From NCBI GenBank assembly GCA_002104945.1, contig MCFH01000050.1, forward strand, positions 189,501 to 253,500: DNA of 64,000 bases, written 5' to 3'. The position numbers and the translations under genes were made by a program. Within the stretch, counting starts at the first letter, position 1; every line of letters begins with the position of its first letter. This DNA comes from Piromyces finnis. Lineage: Eukaryota > Neocallimastigomycota > Neocallimastigomycetes > Neocallimastigales > Neocallimastigaceae. The notes beneath the pieces were generated by a model. That model saw nothing but the letters and a program-made list of their open reading frames with translations. It was not told where the DNA came from and ran no database searches. This document shows positions 45,728 to 56,823 of the stretch, piece by piece.

Positions 45728-46119
45728 AAAAAAAAAAAACAGATTTAACATTTTATCACATTTAAAATAATTATATATATTTTTATAGTCAAAATTGTTT
45801 ATATATAGTTATTATTATTTTTGCTTTATATATATATTTCTTAAAATAAATTTAATCAAATATTATTTATATTACTATTTTAATTGTTTTCTTGTTTTTT
45901 TTATATATTATTTTTTAATTGATTTAAAAACCTCTTTACTTAACGATGAAAATGAAAATGAAAATAATAATTTTGTAAAATATTTTATTGATTAATTAAT
46001 TAATAATACTTATAATAATTGTAATAATAATATTTAAAATAACTATTTGTATGTGACATATTTAAAATGTGCAATATTTATAAAACACAAATTCAAAATT
46101 TAAACATAATATCGAATGA
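45592..46119. other. Intergenic region containing a poly(T)/poly(A) hairpin
   Basis: About 530 bases between the small gene and the lysine-rich repeat gene. It contains the inverted repeat listed separately and a short open frame (around 45795-45995) rich in Tyr/Phe/Ile that I do not accept as coding. Confidence 0.55.
45629..45748. repeat. Inverted repeat with about 33-base arms
   Basis: The left arm reads TTAAATCTG followed by about 28 T. The right arm reads about 24 A followed by CAGATTTAA, the exact reverse complement. The arms are separated by about 50 A/T-rich bases that include a TAA microsatellite. The hairpin begins 38 bases after the stop codon of the upstream gene. Confidence 0.9.
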
Positions 46120-46696
46120 ATGAATACATTAAAAAAAAAAGTGTCTAAGAGCTATGAATCATTAAAAAACCATGATAAGAAAAAAAATAAAACAAAAAGC
46201 AAAGTCAGCTTAAACAAAAATGAAAATGAAAATTTTAATAAACTAGCAAAATCAAATGAAAATATAATAAAAAATAAGATAAAATCAAAAAGTAAAAGTG
46301 GAGTTATTACTTCTTTACATAAAAAAAATAATGTAAATATATCTTAATTTATTCAGTTATTTATTATTTTTATAATTCTAATATTAATAATATTATTTTA
46401 ATTTAAACACTAAATTTTAGGAAAAGAATCAAAGGTCTAAAAGTAACATAAAAAGTAATGAAAATTTAAAATCAAAAAGTACTTTGAAAAGTAATGAAAA
46501 TTTAAAAACAAAAAGTACTTTGAAAAGTAATGAAAATTTAAAAACAAAAAGTACTTTGAAAAGTAATGAAAATTTAAAATCAAAAAGTACTTTGAAAAGT
46601 AATGAAAATTTAAAATCAAAAAGTACTTTGAAAAGTAATGAAAATCTGAAGAAAAAAATTAATACAAAATATTTGAAAAGTAGTAATCATAATTAA
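46120..46696 (+). CDS. Lysine-rich protein with 12-residue repeats, unknown
   Basis: Two exons (46120-46332, 46421-46696) joined by GTAAAT...TTTTAG keep the same frame and give about 162 residues. The first half is highly basic (MNTLKKKVSKSYESLKNHDK). The second half repeats KSNENLKSKSTL about six times, alternating LKSKS and LKTKS, and ends KYLKSSNHN. The protein is about one-third lysine, has no cysteine and no hydrophobic core, and should be disordered. It could bind acidic partners such as RNA, DNA or membranes, but nothing identifies it. Frame preserved across a clean intron and six in-frame repeats supports coding. It could still be a degenerate or very young gene. Confidence 0.5.
46450..46650 (+). 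repeat. 36-base tandem repeat (12-residue coding unit)
   Basis: About 5.5 copies of a 36-base unit that includes AAAAGTAATGAAAATTTAAA. Copies differ only at an ACA/TCA codon until the last, which diverges. There are no spacers between units, so this is not a CRISPR-like array. Confidence 0.95.
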
Positions 46697-47536
46697 ATGC
46701 TTATAAAAGAAAATCAATATAATTTAATATAACTGTTTTGTTAGAAAAATATTATGTTTTAAATTTAGTATAAAAAATAAAAAATAAAAACATCTATAAA
46801 AGTAATATATTGTTTTTTCTTTTAAATGTTTTAATATTTATTGATTTATCGTAAATAACTAAAAGATGATTTTATATTATAGTTAAAAATGTGTAAACTA
46901 AATAAGTTGAATTTAAGAATGATCAATTATATATATATATATTATTTATAATGATTAAGTGGATCAATATATAAATATAATGATTATGAAAGAAAAAGAG
47001 GTTTATAAAACGAATATATATATATATATATATATATGTATATTAAAAATAATTAACGAAAAAATTCGGTATAAATAATTAAATTAGAATTGTATATAAT
47101 TGTTATTAATAATTACTGATTATTATTATTATTATTTAATTTTTTTTTTTTACAAAATACTTGAATGTTATTAATTATTCCTTTTTTTTTTTGACATATA
47201 ATAAAAATATAATTAAAAATAGCATTAGATACATTAATTATTAATAATAATATAATTGTATTATGAATAACAAAATTAAAATGATATAGTTTTTAATTAT
47301 AATGAAAGAACAAAAAACTTTCATTTAAATTTTGATATGGTAAAAAAGTTATTGATTAAAATTTTCCCTTTTTTTAGAATATTCATTATATATATGTAAA
47401 TTATATTAAATTGAGTTTAAGTGTATTTATTATTTAATAATATTTTTATTAATAAATAAAATTTATAATTTTATACTTATAAATAATAATTAATATTCTT
47501 GAAATTTTTTATTAAACTATTTTTTTTATTATAAAA
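46697..47536. other. Intergenic region before the FUN14 gene
   Basis: About 840 bases of A/T-rich DNA with TA repeats (for example 47017-47042) and short T runs. No gene is seen. Confidence 0.6.
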
Positions 47537-48344
47537 ATGAGTAAGAAAGGTAATTAATAATGATTTTAATAAAGATTATCAAAATATAAGGATATATAAA
47601 GAAGTTATGCTATTATATATCATTAAATAACAAATTAGTAATCTGATATATTTCAATTTTAATTTTTATTTAGATTCAGAAGTTGAATTACCTAATGAAA
47701 TTACTGGCAAGGGTACTGCAAAAGAAATTTCAATTGGCTGTATTGCTGGTTTTTGTTCCGGTTATGCTACTAAAAAGGTTTTTATTTATTATTTATTTTA
47801 TATTTTAAAATATAATGTATTGTTTTATGTTGTATCTTTTATATTGTTTTTATTATTTAAAAAGAGTTAAATATAAATAAATAGAAATAGAAATATAAAT
47901 AATAAAACTATTTTTCTTTTGTAGTATTAGAATATATTTCTGTGATATAATTTATTGATATATTGATATATATATATTAATTTAATAATAGTTAAGTAAA
48001 GGAGCTGGTGTTGCTATTGGAGCTGGTTTTCTTGGAATTCAAGTAATAATTTAGATAGAATATAATTCAAGATTTTTAATTATATTTCTATTTATCAAAA
48101 TAATAAAAACATTATTATTTTCTTAATAAATTCATAGGCCCTTAATTATCTTGGCTTAGTTACTGTTCATTGGGATGTTCTTGAAAAGAAATTAGTTTCT
48201 TCATTAGATCAAGACGAAGATGGAAAATTAACTCAAAAAGATGTTAATATTGCAACTGCTCGTTACATTCATCTTTTAACACAAGATTTACCATTTGCTG
48301 GTGGCTTTGTAGCTTCTTTTGCTCTTGGTATGAAATGTGGTTAA
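47537..48344 (+). CDS. FUN14-family membrane protein with an EF-hand-like loop
   Basis: FUN14 proteins sit in the mitochondrial outer membrane; animal FUNDC1 is a mitophagy receptor. Four exons (47537-47549, 47674-47777, 47992-48042, 48138-48344) close to 124 residues. Glycine-rich membrane segments are clear: AKEISIGCIAGFCSGYATKK, LSKGAGVAIGAGFLGIQALN and a C-terminal PFAGGFVASFALGMKCG. Between the second and third segments is LVSSLDQDEDGKLTQKDVN, which matches a calcium-binding EF-hand loop (D-x-D-x-D-G-x-L, with D at position 12). The N terminus (MSKKDSEVELPNEITGKG) has no obvious LC3-interacting motif. The family is confident from the TM2 text; the mitochondrial role and calcium binding are inference. 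Confidence 0.88.
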
Positions 48345-48818
48345 TTTCAAATACGATAAAATAAACACAGTTTAAACAGTATTTTATAATAACTCAAGTA
48401 AAACAAAGTATAAAAACAAAAAATAAAACAAAAATAAAAAATATATTAACTTTCAATTAAATATACCAAAAAAAAAAAAAAAAAAAAAAGAAGAATATAT
48501 ATATTACTAGTAGTAATATATAAACCAATTTCTAATATCATTTTGATTCATTATAAGATGAATATATATAAACTCAACAAATATAAATGAATTTCTATGA
48601 TAATTTTGGATAAAGAATCTAAAAAGAAAAAAGATTCATATTAAATTATAAGTGAACAACAACATCAATATTAGCAATAAAATAAAAATAAAATAAAATA
48701 AAAATAAAATAAAAAGTAATTATTAATTAAAATAAAAAAATAAAAATAAAATAAAATAAAAAATAATTATATAAATTAAAATAAAAAGAATTAATAATTA
48801 ATATTTCTGGAATAAATG

Positions 48819-48857
<39 letters not shown>

Positions 48858-49330
48858 ATAAAAGTATATATATATTTATATATTTATAGATATAATTTAA
48901 AAATAATGTTATAAAGATTTACATGATTTCATTTAGTTTCAAGGATTTAAATATTTATTTGTATAATTGTATATACATCGTTTCGAGGAAAAATTATTTT
49001 GAAATCTAAAAAACTATGGATAATACTCATGATAGTTTATTAAATTTATTTTACATAAAAACTCAATGAACATATTAAGAATTAAATAAATATTTTAATT
49101 ATTTGATTAAAAAAGTAAATGCATAGTAAATAATTAAATAGATAATTTAGTAATAAATTTTGATATAAATTAAAATTTTAGTTTTTTTTGAATTATAAAA
49201 TTTTATTAAACTATGTTATAAAAGTTATGAAATATATAATTGTTAAAATTATAAAAAACAATTAATATCTACATTATATTTTATTAAACTCTTAAATAAT
49301 TAAAATAATATAAGTGATTAATATGTAAAA
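48345..49330. other. Intergenic region between FUN14 and WDR62-like genes
   Basis: About 990 bases with an A run (about 48470-48489), (AAAAT)n/(AATAAA)n tracts at 48676-48785, and a T run of about 30 bases at 48822-48851. No coding potential is seen. Confidence 0.6.
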
Positions 49331-52300
49331 ATGTTTCCAAGAAGAGCTGTATATTCTACAAAGTATTCTATGCAACGAAAAAAAAAAAAAATAGCTTCAA
49401 CAGAAGTAAATATTAGTACAAAAGTTGAAATGAGATATAAATTATTTTGCAATTAAAATATGTGTTTTTCATTATTGTAACTTATATTAATGATATTAAT
49501 ATCAATACTTTTTTAAACAATATATACATTATTTAAAACTGATAATAATAACATTATATTATTATATTGTTTTAATTTTTTTTTCAAAAAATAAAATTAT
49601 AGTTATTTTTGGAAAGAACTTTAGGCTTTACTTTAAATAAACCAACATCATTTGCATTATGTTCAAGAGATCATTTAATTGCTTATCCATCAGGAAGTGT
49701 TGTTACTTTATTTGATTACAATAAAGGAAAACAAGTTGGGTTTTTAGTGGCACCATTAATAATAGATAATGCAAATAAAAATGTTATTTTGAATAATAAA
49801 AACCTTAATGATAGTGCATCCTCATTAAATTCCAGTTTAAATCTCAACAATAATAGTGCCATTATTCCAAAAACTATTTCATGCTTATGTTTTTCTTCTA
49901 GTGATTCTTATTTAGCAGTTGGAGAAGTAAATATTGTCAAATTTTGACTATTTAAATAATTTTTAATTAAATACTGTTGATATTATGGGAAAGGCTAATG
50001 ATATTAATAAATATTATTGGTATTATCTTTAATAAAAAAACTAATGTGTATAATAGGTTGGTCATAATCCGAGAATTTTAGTATGGAATTATAAAACAAA
50101 AGAAATATTAGCTGAATTAAGAGATCATAAATTTGGAATTCAAGCTGTAGTATTTTCACCTTCAAACCCTTTTACTTTAGTGTCTATCGGAAATCAAGTA
50201 AATGTTTTGTTCTATATTTAATAAATTTCCTATTGTAGTTATTTTATAATATTCTATATCCTATATTCTATATATTTATATTTAAAAATAAATATTTATA
50301 ATAATAAAGAATGATGGTTATGCAAATGTATGGGATTGGAAGTCAAAAAAAATAGATGCATGCAATAGAATAACATATAAGGTATTTTTTCTTCTTTATA
50401 TTTATTTGTAAATAAAATACATAATTATATAAAGAATGGTGTTTTAATATTTATTAATTAAATAATTGAATTTCTTTAACATTTATATATATATATATAT
50501 GCATGCTTAATGATTAAAAAAAGGTTAATTCAATTGCATATAGTCCTGATGGCCAATTTTTTGTTACTGTCGGTCTTCGGCATATTAAATTTTGGTCAAT
50601 TCGAATAAAGGTTAACCATTATATTGAATATAAAAAATTGATATAAAATTATATAATAATAATAATAATACAATTATTTTACTATAAATAATAGAATGGA
50701 AGAAAGGTATTAGAAGGGCAAGCAGCACAATTACATCAACATCGAGATAAAAATTTTGTAGATGTTGTATGTCAAGTAAATCCAAAAACTGGACTTGTTA
50801 GAACTTATGTAATTAGTGATAATTGCACATGTATCTATTATATTTATCAAAAATAATACTAATTTTTTAATAGATAATATATATGGTATACTAACTTTTT
50901 TTAAATTTAATGCTAGTAATTTGGTTTGAAAACGATAATACATGGGAAGGTTATGTTCATTTAAAAGTAAATTATGTTATTGATTATTTTTACATTAATA
51001 AAAAACATAAATTATAATAGTTATTAATATTTTAATATAAATATTTAGGCAAATTATGCATACTCAATATCTGCTTCTAATAATTTAATTGTTGTTGGAT
51101 GTAGTAATGGTATTGTTCGTTTTTACGATCCGGAAAAGAACTCAATTGTTTTTACAGCTCCAAGACCACATCCACTTGGCGTTGATATAGCTGTAAATAG
51201 TGGTACAAGGTAATTCAATATTACAATATTTTTTTATAATAATTATAATATATAATACATAAGTGTTTATATATCAATATTATAATTTGTATTAATAATA
51301 ATAATGATAATAATATAAAACAGCTATACAAGCGCTTCAAATTCAAATGACATTTATCCTTGTACAACGGCTTTAGCAATTGATCCAGAAAATTCAAATT
51401 TAGCATGTATTTATAGTGACAGAAGTTTATATATATGGAATACTGAGAATTTTGAAGAACCGAAAAAGAAAGCGAGTTTTTTATATCACAGTGATAGTAT
51501 ATGGGGTGTTGAAGTATGGAAAATTTTCCTTTTTTTCATTTATAAAATGAAATATATATATAAATATGCTAAAAGTATAAATTAACCTAATATATATATT
51601 AGATTTGTCCATTATCAATATCAGGAATGTCGATTACTCAAAGAGGTATTATTACAAAACTAAGTAAAAATAAGCCTGTTTTTCCTCCAAATACATTTTT
51701 CACATATTCCTCAGATGGTACGGTAAGATTTTGGAATTTAGACCATATGACTCATTCTCAAACTTTTGCCTCTTTTATTTCATCACCCACAAGAGAAAAT
51801 TCTCTAATACCTGGTAGTAATGATTCTCCTATATCTATTTCACCTATTCATTCTCAATCAGAAGGTATTAAAAAAAGCATTTATACCCGTCAGGCATTAA
51901 AAATTTTATATGTTGACCCTGAATATATCAAAATGCTTAAAACCGAAACTCGAGGTTTAATATTTTTAGTGATGTTTAAAATATAATAATAAAAATTATT
52001 ATTATTATTTATAGAATATTGAATATAATTATTAAATTGTTCTTTTTTAAAAAATAAACATAAAAAGGAATGGATAATACAACTTGTGGTGTAAGATCTG
52101 CATGCATTAGCGGTGATGGTAAATACTTGGCAACAGGCGATCGTTTAGGAAATATAAGGTAAATTTATTGTAAAATAATATTAAATGATATAAAACTTAT
52201 CTGAAAATATTATTATATATTTTATATTTATAGAATTTATGATTTAGAAGATCAATATAAAAATATCTTATATGCAGAAGTACATAACTCTGAAGTTCTT

Positions 52301-55300
52301 TCATTAGATTTTTCAATTCCTAGTTTAGATGAAAATAGTAAAAATTTTATATATAAATATAAAATGTAACATATTAAATTATAATATCAGTAGTATGAAA
52401 ATATTTATTGTAAAAACATTTAATAATATATTATAATGGTAGAGGAAAGTGAAAAACTATATTTAGCATCATCCAGTAGAGATAGACTTATTCATATATT
52501 TGAACTTAAGGAGAAATTAAAATTTTTAACGTCATTAGATGACCACTCAGCATCTATTACTACAGTAAGATTTATAAATAAAGAAAATAAAGTTGTTAGC
52601 TGTTCAGCAGATAAATCTATAATTTTCAGAAATAAAGAAGAGGTAGATTATTATGAAAATATTATTAATTTAGTATACAAAAGATCTATCATCAATATAA
52701 TAATTCATAAATATATAATTTTTAATTAGAATAAAAATTCAAACAATAATAAGGATATTGTTAGTTTTTCCAAATATAATACAATTTCAGTGAGGTCAAC
52801 GATATATGATTTTGATATAGATTCTAATAAAAATAAAGTAATTTCTGTATCACAGGATAAAAAGATATCAGAATATGATGTAAATAATGGTAAATTAATA
52901 AATAGTTGGTTGTGTTCTGATCCTCCTGAAAATGAATATAATATAGGAAACAATACTGCTATTGATAGTGGATTAATAAAAATAGCCTTAGATCCATCTG
53001 GAAAATATGCTGCTGTATGTAGTATGGATAAAGGTATTCGACTACTTGATTTAGAAACAAAAACCTGTATTTCGAGAGGATTTGGGCATTCAGAATTAAT
53101 TACAGGTGTTCATTTTACTATGGATGGCAAACGTTTGATTTCAACAAGTACAGATGGTTGCATTTTTGTTTGGAAGTTAGACCCTAATATAGTTAAAGAT
53201 ATTAAAAATAGATTGTCCAAAAAAGTTGGTATTTTATGGCCATCATCATTAGTTTCAGAAGACTATGTCAAAACTCCTGTTAAAATTAAATTTGATGTAA
53301 ATTATGATGAATTGCCACGATGGGCAAAAGAACAAATAGATTTAGAAGAAAAACGTAATAAAAATTTGGAAGAAAGTAATAACAACAATATAGTGAATGA
53401 TCCAAAAATCCATAAAGAAAATTCAAATGCTAATAGTAGTAGTAACAATAACAACAATAATAACAATAATAAAAATTCTAATAGTCAAAATTATTCGATT
53501 TCAATAAAATCTGATAATAACATTGAATTAGAACCTTTTCCAAAACTTGTTGATATTGACCAATATAGCAATAATAATAACAATTATTTGAAAAATAGTG
53601 ATAAGGAAAATATTTCGAAAAAAATAAATAATAAATCTGAATCCTTAATAAAAAACGTGTGGGAAAAGGTATTTATATTGAACTATATATTTGCATTAAT
53701 AAATAATATATTTTTGAAGTAATAAAAAGTATTTTCATTATCTATATATTAGCGTATTTCATCCGATGGGATACAGCTGTATACTGAATTTCCAAATATT
53801 AAGCCGATAGCAAAACTTGTTGATAGTAAAGAAAGAAGATATTCTATTGAAACTGTAACATATATTAATTCTCCAAAATCCTTATCCTTTCCCGTTCCTC
53901 TTAAAAGTGATTTGGTAGAACTTGTAGGTAATAATAACAAAAATGAAAATTTACTTATTGAGGAAGACGAGGAAGAAGACTATGAAAGTAGTCAATCAGA
54001 GCTTGATGATGAAGTTTTAGTTGTTGATAAAAATGATTTGGAAGCTGTAAGAGTTTCTGATGAAGTTTTACAAGTAAATACCCCTAAAAGCAATACTGAT
54101 GGTGTAATAATAGAGAGTCTTAATGATTCTACATCAAGTTTAAAATATAAATCATTAAAAGCTAAGTCTACATCACAAATAAATTTAAAAATTGATACAT
54201 CTTTTAATGGACTTAATAAATTAGATAAAAATAATTCATCTTCGAATTTAAAAGCAGATTTATCAATGGGTGGATTATCTAAGATAAATATGAATATTGA
54301 TTCTTCTACTACAAAACTTAATGAATATTCTGATATCCCTAATATAAAGATAGAAGATAGTGATAGTAATTTAGTAGTTAACCAGCGTAATTATGATAAT
54401 ATTACATTTGAAGAATATTTAAATCAACCTGTACCACCTACACCTTTGCGTTTAAGTATTACAAGTAAATTTTGGGAATCCAGAAGTCCTAATCCTAATT
54501 CAAATAAAAGTATTATTAACATGCCAATTGGAAATAATAGTTCTACTTTAAATGTAGATAAGATTATCAATAGTGAATATGGTGTAGGTGTGGGATATGA
54601 TGAAAATGAAGAAGAAGAAGATGATGAAAAAACATTTTATAATGATATTAAGAAGGAAAATGATGAAAAAAACAACAAAAAATTACAATTTAAGCGTTTA
54701 CTTATGGCCAAAGAAATTGAAAAAACAAGAATTCGATTGAACTCTATAAGTAGTGTTAACTATCCAAAAAGTATTCCAAATTCAGAAATATTGCAGAATC
54801 GGAATCATGATAATAAAAAAGTTGATAGTGTAAATAATAAAAATTATTTCAAAAACAACAATATTAGTAATCATTATAATCATTATAATATTAATACTAA
54901 TAACAACTCCAATGATAATAAAAGTAATAGTAATGATAATGCTAGCATTAATATTGATACTATTAAAAATAATACAAGTAATAACAATAGCAATAAATTA
55001 TCTAACAATGAAACTACTAAAAATAATACTACTGAAATTGAAAATAATAAAAAAGCAACCAATATTTTAACGGAAGGTCATCCGAATAATAATTTAAATT
55101 CAAATTATAGTCATACTCATAATAATAAATATATTATAAATCAAAAAAATACATCAAATGATAAAGATATTTATAAATCAATTAATATTACAAATAAATT
55201 AATATCATCAATAACGCATCAAAAAACTAATTATAATAATGATAACAGTAAGAAAAATAATAATAATAATAATAATAACAATAATAATAATAACAGTAAT

Positions 55301-55859
55301 AATAGTAGCAAAATTACTAAAATGATTAATAACGATACCAACAATAGTAAAGATAATAGCATTGAAAAAAATAATCATCATGATACTAAAAATAACCCCG
55401 TACTTGAACATTCAAAGGAGATAAATAATTTTCTCGAAACTGAAAAGTCTTTTAATGAAAAAAAATATTTACATCAGAAAAGGAGAGATGTTGATGCAAA
55501 AAGTATGTTTTCATTTTTTTTTAAATTAAAAATGATAAAGAAATTTTAAATTAAAACTTCTCAATTATTTTATTTTTAAATATATATAATAATTATTAAT
55601 AGAAATTCAGTCACAGTTACATTTATTACAGAGTATTACGGACGAGTTAACAGAAACCTTGATTTATTTACAATCCAATGAAAGAAAAAAAACTGTTGAT
55701 GATGAAAAATATAAACAAGACCAACAATTAATTAATGATATAAGTAAAACTGTTAATGGAATAGTATCAAAAATGGGATCATCATTAAATATTACATCAA
55801 TAAATGACGTTAAACCATTTATTCAAATGTTAAATGATGCACTCAAAAAATTAAATTAA
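49331..55859 (+). CDS. WDR62/MAPKBP1-like WD40 scaffold protein
   Basis: Animal WDR62 and MAPKBP1 are WD40 scaffolds for JNK signalling; WDR62 works at spindle poles. Sixteen exons (starts near 49331, 49603, 50057, 50310, 50524, 50695, 50917, 51049, 51324, 51603, 52068, 52234, 52443, 52730, 53753, 55603) close in frame to about 1,642 residues. The family order is recognisable through two WD40 propellers: LERTLGFTLNKPTSFALCSR, GHNPRILVWNYKTKEIL, DGQFFVTVGLRHIKFW, VGCSNGIVRFYDP, YSSDGTVRFWNLDHMTHSQ, LASSSRDRLIHIFELKEKLK and ISTSTDGCIFVWKLDP. The C-terminal half is disordered, acidic and strongly Asn-rich (54840-55330). It ends in a helical segment (QSQLHLLQSITDELTETLIY) that matches the dimerising helix position of animal members. 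JNK binding cannot be judged from sequence. Confidence 0.88.
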
Positions 55860-56823
55860 AGAAAAAAAAATAAACTGAAACAAAAACTTATTAAAATTTA
55901 TATATATAAATTTATATTGCTAACTGAATACTAATATACAATAATGTAAATAATCATTATGAAAATAAAAATTATTAAATATTTATTATTATATTTAGTA
56001 ATTTTTATTAACATTATTATAACAATTTCATTATCAATTAAGAAATATATTATAATAAAAATATATTTTATTTTGTTATCATTTATAATAATAATAAGTA
56101 CGAAACGGTCATTTTTTTATATATAAAGTAAAAAATATATTTTTTAATATAATTATTATTAATTTTAAATTTAATAATAAATATATTAATTTTTATCCTA
56201 TTTTTATATTGTTTTTTTTTTTAAAAACAAAAAACAAATTGAATCTTCTTTTAAAGGCAATTAATTTATTATATAATAAACTTTATTATATATTAAAATC
56301 TTTTTGATAAGGAAAAAAAATTTTTTTTAATAAATCAGTTACATCATCATAAATAAAAAAAAAACATGTCTCAAAAATTTTATTCATTTTTTAATAATAT
56401 TAAAAAAGTAAATATTATAAAATTATAAATACAAAGAAAAAAAGAAAGTATAAATAGACGTGAGATATAACAACAACATCAACAAGAATAAAAAAAGTAA
56501 CTATTTTATGTTGAATATTTCAAAAGTTTATAATTAAATAAAAAATATTTAACAACAATAAATTTTAAATTTGACAATTTGACAATTTGACAATTTGAAT
56601 AATAAATTATTCATTTTTAAATAATTGTAATTGTTAATTATAAAATATATAAGATATATTTTATGATTTATATGGTAGAGAATAAAAAGAATATATTAAA
56701 TAAATAAAATATAAATAAAACAAAAACAAAAACAAAAAAAAAAAAAAAAAATAAAAAACAAAAAATAAAATAAATAAATAAATAAACAAATAAATAATTT
56801 TTTTACCCATATTAAATATAATT
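55860..56823. other. Intergenic region before the sorting nexin gene
   Basis: About 960 bases of A/T-rich DNA. It includes 3-4 copies of a 9-base unit TTTGACAAT at about 56567-56600, (AAAATAA)n-like A-rich DNA near 56700-56800, and T runs. It is the presumed promoter of the downstream gene; no coding frame is seen. Confidence 0.6.
56567..56600. repeat. Short 9-base tandem repeat (TTTGACAAT)
   Basis: Three to four direct copies about 230 bases upstream of the sorting nexin start. It is the only non-A/T-only tandem repeat in an upstream region here, so a protein-binding role is conceivable. Confidence 0.7.

Noticed and set aside
45795-45995. Possible extra upstream exon of the lysine-rich gene (ends in LLNDENENENNNF)
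   Set aside because: It has no convincing start or splice junction into the next exon, and its composition is T-rich noise. The ATG at 46120 is sufficient.
46437-46650. CRISPR-like direct repeats or an antisense repeat protein
   Set aside because: The 36-base units are contiguous without spacers and encode an in-frame + strand protein. The antisense frame is a mirror of that repeat.
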